In this document: piece by piece, positions 18,753 through 25,793 of the stretch
How the letters are laid out: the number at the start of each line of letters is the position of its first letter
Numbering within the stretch: the first letter of the stretch is position 1
Source: Actinobacteria bacterium OV450
Lineage (GTDB): Bacteria; Actinomycetota; Actinomycetes; Streptomycetales; Streptomycetaceae
Direction of reading: 5' to 3'
Length of the DNA stretch: 64,000 bases
Assembly (NCBI GenBank): GCA_001298555.1
Contig: LJCW01000033.1
Coordinates: 1 to 64,000, forward strand
The notes under the pieces: model-generated
The model's input: the letters and a program-made list of their open reading frames with translations, nothing else
The model's database searches: none
What the model was told of the DNA's origin: nothing
Position numbers and translations under genes: made by a program

Positions 18753-19414
18753 CACCGCGAGCTCCCTGGGCCTCGCAGGAGCAGCGCCGTGTAGATGCGC
18801 TGGGCGTCCACGTACCAGCGTTCGGTGTACGCCCAGCCCTCCCTCAGCCTCTCGATCGCCGCTTCCGGCAGGCCGCTCTGCTTGGTCCCCGGCTCCCGCT
18901 CGACTACCGGCAGCATCACGTACATCGACCCGGTCTCCGGCACCAGCCAGCGGCGGACCTCCTGGACGAACTCGTCCGCGTTGAGGTACTGGAGGCTCAT
19001 CCGGCACGCCACGATGTCGAGCGAACCGTCCTCCACCCCGGCCGGCCGCACGTCGGTGATGTAGCCCGAGAAGTCGTGCGCCCCGAACCGCAGAAACGGG
19101 CTCTTGAACCGCTTGGCCAGCTTCACCGCCTCGCTCGACCAGTCGTAGCCCGTGACCGCCACCCCGAGCCGACCCACCGCCGCGGCGAGCCCGCCTTCTC
19201 CGCAGCCGACGTCGACCATCCGCTGCCCGGGCTCCGGGTGCACCCGCCGCACGAACTGCGCCAGCTCCTTCACCGTCAGCTCGGGGCTGCTGACCAGCGG
19301 CTGCGAGTAGAACCGGTCCCACCACCGCATGTACCCCTGAGCCTCCGCGTACGACTGCGGGATCCTCCGGGGTTCCAGAGCGGCCGTTTTGTCGTCGCGC
19401 GCCGCAACCGTCAT
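18752..19414 (-). CDS. class I SAM-dependent methyltransferase
   Basis: A 220-residue enzyme with the Rossmann-fold SAM-binding motifs: RMVDVGCGEGGLAAAVGRLG (motif I, GxGxG-like), VTGYDWSSEAVKLAK (acidic loop, motif II) and GSLDIVACRMSLQYL (motif post-I/III). The rest resembles small-molecule or peptide methyltransferases of the Methyltransf_11 type. ATG at 19414 has GGAGG upstream and begins MTVAARDDKTAAL. It is coupled to the downstream His-leading protein. A role modifying the product of the upstream DUF397-like gene is inference from position. Confidence 0.85.
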   Translation of the reverse strand: MTVAARDDKTAALEPRRIPQSYAEAQGYMRWWDRFYSQPLVSSPELTVKELAQFVRRVHPEPGQRMVDVGCGEGGLAAAVGRLGVAVTGYDWSSEAVKLAKRFKSPFLRFGAHDFSGYITDVRPAGVEDGSLDIVACRMSLQYLNADEFVQEVRRWLVPETGSMYVMLPVVEREPGTKQSGLPEAAIERLREGWAYTERWYVDAQRIYTALLLRGPGSSR

Positions 19415-19516
19415 GCCATCCTCCAAGGTGTCACAGGTCCCCGGGGCTCCTCCCCGAGGCCGTTGTGTGCACTCGCCCTCGGGCCGCCGTGACACGAACG
19501 CGGCGGCCTCAGACAC

Positions 19517-19546
19517 CGGTCCCGGCCGCCGCAGCGACCGGGACCG
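19517..19546 (-). terminator. hairpin between cluster genes
   Basis: CGGTCCCGG (19517-19525) pairs perfectly with CCGGGACCG (19538-19546). It lies between the end of the 19601-20002 gene and the methyltransferase start, so the leftward set may be two transcription units or one attenuated unit. Confidence 0.65.
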
Positions 19547-19600
19547 AGGGTGTTGCTGCCCGGCTTGCAGACGGGCCGAGCTACTCCGGCGGCAGACCGC

Positions 19601-20002
19601 TCACGGCCGATTCTGCGGGCACCGGATCGGTGCCTCTCCGGCTGGCAGCCGCTCACGCCTCGGACAGGCGATCACCGCCCGAGACACGAACACCTGGCCA
19701 CCCACGAGGTAGTAGCCCAGCACCACGTCGTTCCCGGCCGACTGCGCCAGCGTCGTACGAGCACCCCGCAGCCTGTCTTCCACGCTGTACTCGGCCTCGT
19801 CCTTCGGCGGCTGGTCCTGCATCTCCGCCCGCAGCCACGCGAGCGCGGCCTCGGCGTCCGTGAACGTGGCGACGATCTGCGACGCTGGCCGGTTCAGCCA
19901 GTGCCGGATCTCGATCGGCGGATAGTTCGAGGGCGCCTCGCCTTTTCGGATCGCCCCGTCCGAGTAGGACCGGCCTGTGTACGAGTACGCGTGGTGGTGC
20001 AC
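19601..20002 (-). CDS. small His-leading protein (MHHHAY...)
   Basis: A 133-residue protein starting with GTG and reading MHHHAYSYTGRSYSDGAIRK, then HWLNRPASQIVATFTDAEAALAWLRAEM and, in the C-terminal third, VVLGYYLVGGQVFVSRAVIACP. It is a diverged paralogue of the 18387-18752 product. Family and function were not recognised. It follows the JmjC/cupin gene by about 50 nt on the same strand, so they are probably co-transcribed. The clustered N-terminal histidines could bind metal. Confidence 0.65.
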   Translation of the reverse strand: MHHHAYSYTGRSYSDGAIRKGEAPSNYPPIEIRHWLNRPASQIVATFTDAEAALAWLRAEMQDQPPKDEAEYSVEDRLRGARTTLAQSAGNDVVLGYYLVGGQVFVSRAVIACPRRERLPAGEAPIRCPQNRP

Positions 20003-20052
20003 GTGGGGGCTCCTCAGGGGGTGGTGAGACGTGGAAGCTAGCGCGATAGCAG

Positions 20053-20943
20053 CTAGGCGGGGCGAAGCGCGGCGGTGCGACCGCGCTCGGACATCTGCTC
20101 AAGGTCCATCCGCAGCAACGAGCCGATCAGGTAGTCCCGGGCGTACTTCACGGCCGCCTGGGGGCCGGCAGTCAGCTCAGCCGGGACGATCTCCGCACGC
20201 AGCGCCGGATCCTGGATGGCCATGTCGAGTAGCGACTCGGTCATCTGCTCGGCGAGCCAGTGCAGCGTCCGCTCCTTCAGCGCGAACGTCAGGTGCAGCG
20301 AAGTCGCCTCGCCCTCCGTGTACGGCGAGTGGGCGTAGCCGCGCGGCAGCCAGAACACGTCGCCCGGGGCCAGGGTGTACGACTCGGCCGGAGGGGTGTT
20401 CGCGAGGAAGTGCCACTGCTCGTCGGTGAACCCCCGGACCAGGAAGTTGCCGTATTCCTTCATGGGCCGCTCGAAGAACGGTGGGTGGATCGCCCACGTC
20501 TTCCGCCCGTGGAGCTGCACGATCAGCGTCACGTACGGGTCGTAGTGGTAGGTGAAGCCCTGGTTGTGGGCCGGGGTGATGTAGGCGTTCACGTGGACGC
20601 CGCATCCGGTCTCCGCCTGGATCGCCTTCTGCAGCTCGGAGAGGGACGGCTTCACCGTCTGGAGCTGGCGCAGGGAGACGGTCCCGCCCTCGTCGAGGTG
20701 CTTGCGCACGGCGCCGCGGTTGGGCATTTCGCCCGTGCCGAACAGGTGCCGCTCGACGGGCTTGTGGTCCTTGATCAGGACCAGGTTCCGCATGGCGAGG
20801 CATTCGGCGTCGATCAGGACGTCGATCTCCGGGAGGGTGATCAGCTCGTCGAAGGCATCGGGCGGGTTGTGCCAGAGGAGAGGCTTGGTGGGCCACTGGG
20901 CCAGGAGCGGGGCCGTCGGCCCCACGAGGTCGGACAGCTGCAT
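20053..20943 (-). CDS. JmjC/cupin_4-type 2-oxoglutarate-dependent oxygenase
   Basis: A 296-residue protein resembling ribosomal oxygenases and related JmjC hydroxylases. The iron-binding triad is visible: HYD (HxD) in FTYHYDPYVTLIVQLHG and a distal His in FWLPRGYAHSPYTEGEATS, with RKTWAIHPP between them. These enzymes hydroxylate peptide or protein side chains using Fe(II) and 2-oxoglutarate. ATG at 20943 (MQLSDLVGP) is chosen; an upstream extension runs through a hairpin. The neighbouring DUF397-like small protein and methyltransferase make a peptide substrate plausible, but that is inference. Confidence 0.85.
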   Translation of the reverse strand: MQLSDLVGPTAPLLAQWPTKPLLWHNPPDAFDELITLPEIDVLIDAECLAMRNLVLIKDHKPVERHLFGTGEMPNRGAVRKHLDEGGTVSLRQLQTVKPSLSELQKAIQAETGCGVHVNAYITPAHNQGFTYHYDPYVTLIVQLHGRKTWAIHPPFFERPMKEYGNFLVRGFTDEQWHFLANTPPAESYTLAPGDVFWLPRGYAHSPYTEGEATSLHLTFALKERTLHWLAEQMTESLLDMAIQDPALRAEIVPAELTAGPQAAVKYARDYLIGSLLRMDLEQMSERGRTAALRPA

Positions 20944-20962
20944 TCTGTGCTCCGAGTCGAAG

Positions 20963-20995
20963 GCCGGTGCCCTGCCCCGAGGGCAGGACACCGGC
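20963..20995 (-). promoter_or_regulatory. readthrough hairpin between small protein gene and oxygenase gene
   Basis: A 15-bp stem with one mismatch and a tiny loop (20963-20977 with 20981-20995) sits between the DUF397-like gene and the oxygenase gene, 20 nt before the oxygenase start. In many peptide gene clusters such a hairpin lowers expression of the enzymes relative to the substrate peptide; that role here is inference. Confidence 0.6.
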
Positions 20996-21019
20996 GTGTT
21001 GAGCGGTGGGCGCTGAAGG

Positions 21020-21283
21020 TCAGCCGTCGATGCGGGCGAGCCAGGCGCGGGCGAAGGTGGTGATCTCGTCCGCGCTGTAGCGCAGGTCCGAGCGGTCCTC
21101 GTCCTTGCTGTCGCGGAGGGAGTAGCCGCCGCCGGCGAGCTCGGCGATGGTGATGCAGTCCTCCATGTTTCCGTCGTTGGTGCCTCCGCCGCAGAGAGCG
21201 GCGTACGGGCCGACGATGGTGCGGGCGTAGAGCTCCTCGGTGTCGGAGCCGGTCTTCTTCTTCTCGCCGTTGCGTTCGAGCAT
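21020..21283 (-). CDS. DUF397-like small protein, candidate precursor peptide
   Basis: An 87-residue protein. Its second half, EDCITIAELAGGGYSLRDSK followed by LRYSADEITTFARAWL, follows the DUF397 pattern (CVEVA...VRDSK...LxFxxxEWxxF) found in small actinobacterial proteins next to XRE regulators and RsbW-like ATPases. Unlike ordinary DUF397 it has a charged, Lys-rich N terminus (MLERNGEKKKTGSDTEE) and a central PYAALCGGGTNDGN segment. ATG at 21283 has GGAGG at a good distance. It is the first gene of a leftward set that continues into an oxygenase, so it could be a substrate rather than a regulator. Confidence 0.6.
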   Translation of the reverse strand: MLERNGEKKKTGSDTEELYARTIVGPYAALCGGGTNDGNMEDCITIAELAGGGYSLRDSKDEDRSDLRYSADEITTFARAWLARIDG

Positions 21284-21380
21284 GTGGTGCCTCCGTGGTT
21301 GGTGATTGAAGTGCCGCACCGGCGGTGCGGGGTCTGTGGGCGCGGGCGGCGGCCCGACCGCGCGGCCGCGGCGGAGCCGC

Positions 21381-21467
21381 CTACGGCTTGAAGATGGCGA
21401 GGCAGAGGGCGCCGAGCATCCCGGCGAGCGCCAGGCAGTACGCGATCTGTGCGGCACGCTCACTCAT
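21381..21467 (-). CDS. 28-residue membrane peptide coupled to RsbW-like ATPase gene
   Basis: The sequence MSERAAQIAYCLALAGMLGALCLAIFKP is a short charged head, one transmembrane helix with two Cys, and a Lys-Pro tail (written here in pieces: MSERAAQ, IAYCLALAGMLGALCLAIF, KP). Its ATG lies inside the end of the ATPase gene (ATGAGTGA, 8-nt overlap), which argues for coupled translation and against chance. It may be a membrane anchor, a toxin-like peptide or a regulator. Confidence 0.5.
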   Translation of the reverse strand: MSERAAQIAYCLALAGMLGALCLAIFKP

Positions 21468-21882
21468 CGGGGCTCGCCTCCGGGGCCGTCAGCTCGGCCC
21501 ACACGCGTTTCCCCCGCCTCAGCCGGTCCACGTCCCAGACGTCGGCCAACGCTTCGACGATCTCCAGGCCCCGGCCGCGCTCGTCGCCGGCCTCGGCCTT
21601 GCACCGTTCGGGCATCCTCAGGGACCGGTCGACCACCGCGATCCGCACGCGACGCGGACCGCACAGCGTCACGGTGACCCGGACCTGGGCGTGTTGGGCG
21701 TGGACCACGGCGTTCGCCACGAGCTCGGTGACGACCAGCAGGGCCGAGTCCTCGTAGCTGTCCAGGCCCCAGACGTGGAGCGCTGACAACACCAGCTGCC
21801 GAGCGTCACGAACGGACTCGGCGGTCCTGGGCAGGGTCTCGCTGTAGGCGGGATCCCCGATGGGAGCCGGCTGGATGGGCAT
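21460..21882 (-). CDS. RsbW-like ATP-binding protein (HATPase_c_2)
   Basis: A 140-residue GHKL-fold protein. The N box is LLVVTELVANAVVHAQHAQV and the G1 box is DERGRGLEIVEALADVWDV, as in anti-sigma factor kinases of the RsbW/SpoIIAB type that are very numerous in Streptomyces. The usual partners are an anti-anti-sigma factor or, in a common triad, an XRE regulator and a DUF397 protein; the DUF397-like gene is close by on the same strand. ATG at 21882 has AAGGA upstream. Confidence 0.85.
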   Translation of the reverse strand: MPIQPAPIGDPAYSETLPRTAESVRDARQLVLSALHVWGLDSYEDSALLVVTELVANAVVHAQHAQVRVTVTLCGPRRVRIAVVDRSLRMPERCKAEAGDERGRGLEIVEALADVWDVDRLRRGKRVWAELTAPEASPDE

Positions 21883-21983
21883 GCGCGCACCGTTCCTTAC
21901 CGGCGGCAGTGCAACACCACCGCCCAGGGTCCGAGCCTCCGGGGAACCCGCTCTGCCCGGGACGGCCCGGGATGCGGTATCGA

Positions 21984-22562
21984 TCACTGGAGTTCACCGC
22001 CCTCGGGAACGATCCGCCTGCGGCCGAGACCGGCCAGTGCGGCGACGAGAGCGGGAGAGCAGAGCTGCCCAGGGCTTTCCAGGGGAACTACCCACCAAGG
22101 CCGGCCATCGACCGGCGTGCACCGGTCCGGCGCGGGGACGAGCAACGGCGTGCCGGGCGGGTGAAGCAAAGTGCTCGGCACCCGCCACATCAGCGCCGCA
22201 TGCAACGGCAGCAGGGCCGTGTACCCGCCCTCCTGCCGGAAGCTGCTGGGGTCGTAGAACACCGGCCCGTCGAGGACGTCCGCGAGGCGGGGCGCGCACG
22301 CCTCTGGGGTGTCGTATCCGGTCGCGGCGTGCATCACGGCCGCCGGGATCAGCACGGCGCAGTAGAGGGCTCCGGGCCGCAGCCAGGCAGCACCGTTCTC
22401 CCTCCACGTCCGCATCGCCACCGGCAGGGTCGTGGCGGACGCCAGCAGCCAGTGGCCGGACGCGAGCCGGCGCTCCGCCAGCGTGGTCAGAGATGCAGCG
22501 GACAACGGGGTTTCGGGACGAAGGGCTGAGCCTTCATCATCTCGTGTGTGCGTGCTCGGCAT
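21984..22562 (-). CDS. hypothetical protein
   Basis: A 192-residue protein I do not recognise. Visible segments are a basic, helical N-terminal third, a hydrophobic stretch ALYCAVLIPAAVMHAATGYD around residues 65-85 that may contact membrane or form a core helix, and a Pro-rich region with two Trp (GRPWWVVPLE). ATG at 22562 has a GGGAG upstream; a start 48 nt further upstream is possible. It is upstream of the RsbW-like gene by about 100 nt on the same strand and divergent from the TPR regulator, so its promoter shares the 22563-22762 region. Confidence 0.5.
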   Translation of the reverse strand: MPSTHTRDDEGSALRPETPLSAASLTTLAERRLASGHWLLASATTLPVAMRTWRENGAAWLRPGALYCAVLIPAAVMHAATGYDTPEACAPRLADVLDGPVFYDPSSFRQEGGYTALLPLHAALMWRVPSTLLHPPGTPLLVPAPDRCTPVDGRPWWVVPLESPGQLCSPALVAALAGLGRRRIVPEGGELQ

Positions 22563-22654
22563 TGCGGTGCACTCCCGGCGGGCCTGTCGCGATGTCCGAC
22601 GGATCGACACGTCGGCTCCCTCACGTACAAGCCAACGCCCGTTCAGCGGGGGCC

Positions 22655-22690
22655 GCCGGACTTTACGGCGGACTTTTCGCCGGACTTTTC
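22655..22690. promoter_or_regulatory. three direct repeats at exact 12-bp spacing (putative operator)
   Basis: The heptamer GGACTTT begins at 22658, 22670 and 22682, each preceded by (C/G)C, giving three copies with a period of exactly 12 bp. A reverse half-site AAAAGTC and a TACCGT -10-like hexamer follow before the regulator start at 22763. The arrangement fits a multi-site regulator operator, perhaps autoregulation. Confidence 0.5.
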
Positions 22691-22762
22691 AGCGCGAGCG
22701 GGGTTCCCCCGACCGCAAAAGTCGCTACCGTCTGCCCTGTTCAGATCACCGGAGGTGACGAG

Positions 22763-24067
22763 GTGCAGGTGACGACTCCCTTTGAGAAGGCTTGCCAGCT
22801 TTCTGGCTGGAGCGAGCCCGCGGACTTTCTGCGGCACTTCCACCAGACGGCAGATCTGCTGGGCGAGGCCACGGCGCTGACCGACCGCCAATTCCGGCGC
22901 TGGCGCGGACTCAATCCGCCGATGCCCCGGGCGCGCGCCTGGCGCGTGCTCCACGCCATGTTCGGCATCTGTCCGAGCGGGCTCGGCTTCCCAGGACCGC
23001 CGCCAGGTGCAAACGTGGGGAGTGCCTTACTCCTCACACAGAAGGGGACCGACGTGGACCGTCGCGCCTTCCTGACCGACTCCGTCGGCGTCGCAGCCGC
23101 CATGGGCCTGCCCGCGCCCGTGCGTCCGGTGAGCCCATCAGGAGCCAGAGGCGCCGTCGGCACCACCCACCTCATGGAGCTTCGCGACGGCCTCCGCAGC
23201 CTCTACCAGCTCGACGATGCCTACGGCGGACAGGCCGTCCGATCGTTGGCCGTACGGCACCTGAACCGCGTCCGCCGCGTCCTCAACACCGGGGCCTTCC
23301 CTGACACCATCGGCCGCCAGCTGCAGCTCCTGGTCGGCGAAACCGCCGAGCACTGCGCCTGGCTCTTCTACGACGCGGATCAGCAGGACGAAGCGCGCCG
23401 CTACTGGGGCGAGGCCCTCACCACGGCGACCATGCTCGGGGACACCAACCTGGAGATCCTGGTCTTCTCCTCGATGTGCTTGCAGGCCTGCCACGAGCGG
23501 CGCCCTCGGGAAGCCCTGGACCTGGCGCGCGCCGCCCAGGAACGCGCCACCCGCCTCGGCTCGCCCGTCCTGCAGTCCCTCGTCGCCGCCCGCGAAGCCC
23601 GGGCTCTGGCCATGCTCAACGACAGTAAGGACGCCGGCCGACGGATGACCGCCGCGGTGAGGCTCATCGAGGGCGGCGGCAGCGGCCGGCCCGCGCCCGA
23701 GTGGACGGCCTTCCACGGCCAGGCTGAACTCGACTACGCCCAAGGCCTCCTGCGTACCGAGTTCGGGCACCACCAGGCCGCGACGAGCTTCCTCCGCGCC
23801 GCCCTCGCCCACCAGGAGCAGAACTACGGCCGCAACAGGGCGCTCTACCGCATCACCCTCGCCAAGTCCCTCGTCGACGCGGGGGAGATCGACGAGGGCG
23901 CATCCCACGCCGTCGCCAGCCTCGAACATCTGGAAGAAGTCGAGTCCGGGCGGGTGCTGCGCCGCCTGGCCGATGTGACCAGCTCGCTCGCCAGCATCGA
24001 CGCCGTATCCGCGCGAGCAGCAACAGCCGAACTGACCGAATACGCCCAGTCGAGAGGAGCCGCATAG
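22763..24067 (+). CDS. TPR-containing transcriptional regulator-like protein
   Basis: A 434-residue protein. The N-terminal 90 residues are helical and resemble a degenerate helix-turn-helix segment (ALTDRQFRRWRGLNPPMPRARAW); a short linker with RRAFLTDSVGVAAAMG follows; the rest is helical with TPR-like repeats (LFYDADQQDEARRYWGEALT, AALAHQEQNYGRNRALYRIT). This architecture is common in Streptomyces regulators such as those beside DUF397/RsbW gene sets. GTG at 22763 follows a GGAGG by 7 nt, which decides the start against the long upstream open frame. Its stop overlaps the next start (TAGTG). Confidence 0.75.
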   Translation: MQVTTPFEKACQLSGWSEPADFLRHFHQTADLLGEATALTDRQFRRWRGLNPPMPRARAWRVLHAMFGICPSGLGFPGPPPGANVGSALLLTQKGTDVDRRAFLTDSVGVAAAMGLPAPVRPVSPSGARGAVGTTHLMELRDGLRSLYQLDDAYGGQAVRSLAVRHLNRVRRVLNTGAFPDTIGRQLQLLVGETAEHCAWLFYDADQQDEARRYWGEALTTATMLGDTNLEILVFSSMCLQACHERRPREALDLARAAQERATRLGSPVLQSLVAAREARALAMLNDSKDAGRRMTAAVRLIEGGGSGRPAPEWTAFHGQAELDYAQGLLRTEFGHHQAATSFLRAALAHQEQNYGRNRALYRITLAKSLVDAGEIDEGASHAVASLEHLEEVESGRVLRRLADVTSSLASIDAVSARAATAELTEYAQSRGAA

Positions 24068-24648
24068 TGCCTGCCGAGGTGACGTACGAGCTACACGAGG
24101 GGCCCCAGGCGGCCGCCGCACAGCTCGACGCCTTCCTTCCGGCCTACGAGGAGGTGTACGCCGACCCGCCGTACAGCGAAGGCCCGAGCGACGTCGCGCA
24201 GTTCATGGAGCACTACCTGCGCCATACCCAGAGGCCAGGCATCCGCCTGGTCATCGCTCGCGCCGGCGAAGAGGTCGTCGGATTCGCCTACGGCTACTTC
24301 CTGCCGCCCGAGAGCGGCTGGTGGACCAACGTCGACCAGCCCCTGGCCGAGGACTTCACCCGCGAGGACGGCGCCCGCACCTGGGTCATCCTGGAACTGG
24401 CCGTCCGCAAGCCGTGGCGCCGCCAGGGCATCGCCGCCGCCCTCCACGCCAAGCTCCTCGAGGGCCTGGCCGTCGAGCGCGTCACCCTCACCGTCCGCCC
24501 CGAACCGGAAGCGGCCGCGGCCCAGTCCGCGTACGCCTCCTGGGGCTACCGGCCCGTGGGCACCGCGCACCCGTGGCCGGACGCCCCGTTCTACACGACG
24601 ATGGTCCTCGAACTCGCGGCCGCCAGCCGGCCCGTACGCGCCACCTGA
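24067..24648 (+). CDS. GNAT family N-acetyltransferase
   Basis: A 193-residue acetyltransferase with acetyl-CoA motif A visible as ILELAVRKPWRRQGIAAAL and the later SAYASWGYRPVGTAHPW typical of motif B and the C-terminal strand. The GTG start shares a base with the stop codon of the TPR regulator, so the two are coupled and presumably work together. The substrate is unknown; a detoxifying role is possible but unproved. Confidence 0.85.
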   Translation: MPAEVTYELHEGPQAAAAQLDAFLPAYEEVYADPPYSEGPSDVAQFMEHYLRHTQRPGIRLVIARAGEEVVGFAYGYFLPPESGWWTNVDQPLAEDFTREDGARTWVILELAVRKPWRRQGIAAALHAKLLEGLAVERVTLTVRPEPEAAAAQSAYASWGYRPVGTAHPWPDAPFYTTMVLELAAASRPVRAT

Positions 24649-24665
24649 CGGCCCGCCAACGCCAA

Positions 24666-24699
24666 AACGCCCCGCTCCGGGTTCCTGGAGCGGGGCGTT
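24666..24699. terminator. bidirectional terminator between GNAT gene and prophage late module
   Basis: A perfect 13-bp stem AACGCCCCGCTCC (24666-24678) with its complement (24687-24699), flanked by an A-run on one side, lies between a rightward gene ending at 24648 and a leftward gene ending at 24746. It separates the accessory region from the phage late transcript. Confidence 0.85.
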
Positions 24700-24745
24700 C
24701 TGTCGGGGTCCGAGTGCACAGCATCAGCCTTGGACAGAGTCCAGA

Positions 24746-25342
24746 CTAGACCTGAGTCTCAGCTTCGACCCGGACCTCGGCGTGCGCGTCGTCCACGTGT
24801 TTCCGGATCGCGTCCGTCACGCACCGCCAGAACGCCTCGACCAGCATGGTCGTCCGCGCCTGCATCCGGGCCTGCACCACCGCGATCAGCTCCGGAGGCG
24901 CCGACTCCATCGTCGGTACGCCGAGGTCCGTCGAGACGTCCACCGTCCAGGCGCAGCCAGCCGGGCAGTCGAACCTCGCCACCTTGGCGAAGGCGTGACC
25001 GGCCGGGTACGGGTACCTCGGGGTCGGCCGCGGCGTACGCGGCTCTGGCTCCCCTACCGACCACGCCACCGCGTGATGCGCCTCCGTCACGTGCGCGGCG
25101 ACCGCCTTCGTGACCCGCTTCCGGATCTGCCGCTCCCGCTCCTGCGCGTGCGCGGAGAGAGCGGTACTCATCGCCTCGCCGGAGCCGTCGCCGACGTCGA
25201 GCTGCTCGACCGGGCCGGGGTCGATCGGCTCCTCGTACATCCAGCCGCACCCCTCAGGCGCCGGGCAGTGCACCCGCAGGTACGCGCCGCCCGGGGTCAT
25301 GACGGGCGCGGGGGCGTAGTCGAGCAGGACGACGCGTTCCAT
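24746..25342 (-). CDS. hypothetical protein, last gene of the late module
   Basis: A 198-residue protein of unknown function. It has two similar halves: an N-terminal YLRVHCPAPEGCGWMYEEP and a central FDCPAGCAWTVDVSTD, each with a C-P-A-x-x-C-x-W core, each followed by a helical HVxxAHH/HVDDAHAEV segment. That looks like an internal duplication of a small Cys-His metal-binding unit. The ATG at 25342 begins MERVVLLDY. It lies downstream of the lysis genes after an array of four hairpins, so its expression may be reduced relative to them. Confidence 0.6.
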   Translation of the reverse strand: MERVVLLDYAPAPVMTPGGAYLRVHCPAPEGCGWMYEEPIDPGPVEQLDVGDGSGEAMSTALSAHAQERERQIRKRVTKAVAAHVTEAHHAVAWSVGEPEPRTPRPTPRYPYPAGHAFAKVARFDCPAGCAWTVDVSTDLGVPTMESAPPELIAVVQARMQARTTMLVEAFWRCVTDAIRKHVDDAHAEVRVEAETQV

Positions 25343-25363
25343 CGGGGGCTCCCTCACGTAGGG

Positions 25364-25514
25364 GGCCCCGCCCTCCCCGGAGCAGTGGGGGCGGGGCCAG
25401 GCGAGGGCCCAGTGTCCCGCACCGTAGGACACCGGTGGGCCCGCCTCCCCGGAGCCGTAGAGGCGGGCGCCGGCCCTCACGAGACGTCGGGAAGGGCCCA
25501 CCACCCCCGACGTC
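25364..25514 (-). repeat. array of four stem-loops
   Basis: Between the holin-like gene and the last late gene are four perfect hairpins: 25364-25373/25389-25398 (10 bp), 25412-25417/25427-25432 (6 bp), 25439-25447/25460-25468 (9 bp) and 25483-25491/25506-25514 (9 bp). The first and third share related loops (both contain CTCCCCGGAGC), so one may be a copy of the other. A terminator or processing region is likely. Confidence 0.65.
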
Positions 25515-25521
25515 CCGGTCT

Positions 25522-25779
25522 CTATTCCGGCCGCTCCCGATCGTCCATGTGCCGGTCGAACCGCTGGCACAAGTCCGTCATCGCGGCCCTGATCACCCCC
25601 ACGTCCTCCGTCAGCCCGGTCACCTGGTCTTTCAGCGACCGCCCGTGATCCGGGGACAGCTCCTGCAGCAGGTCGACCATCTCCACGATGCGCCGGTTCA
25701 CCGCCCACGCCGCCCGGGCCAGACCACCGACCGCGAGCGCCGCGCCCGCACCGGCACCGAGGTAGAGGATCACGTCCAC
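25522..25779 (-). CDS. holin-like small membrane protein
   Basis: An 85-residue protein with one N-terminal membrane segment (VDVILYLGAGAGAALAVGGL and onward to about residue 27), then a charged helical region and an acidic/basic tail (MDDRERPE). It is 14 nt downstream of the endolysin gene, the usual holin position, but it has only one clear transmembrane helix; a holin-like or membrane-anchored lysis accessory role is inferred from position. GTG at 25779 was chosen as it precedes the membrane segment. Confidence 0.6.
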   Translation of the reverse strand: MDVILYLGAGAGAALAVGGLARAAWAVNRRIVEMVDLLQELSPDHGRSLKDQVTGLTEDVGVIRAAMTDLCQRFDRHMDDRERPE

Positions 25780-25793
25780 GGCCCCACCGTCCC

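Noticed and set aside
16340..24745. Definite left attachment site (tRNA end or duplicated core)
   Set aside because: No tRNA gene or matched repeat pair could be recognised within the window; the partner site would be beyond the right edge, so the border cannot be placed.
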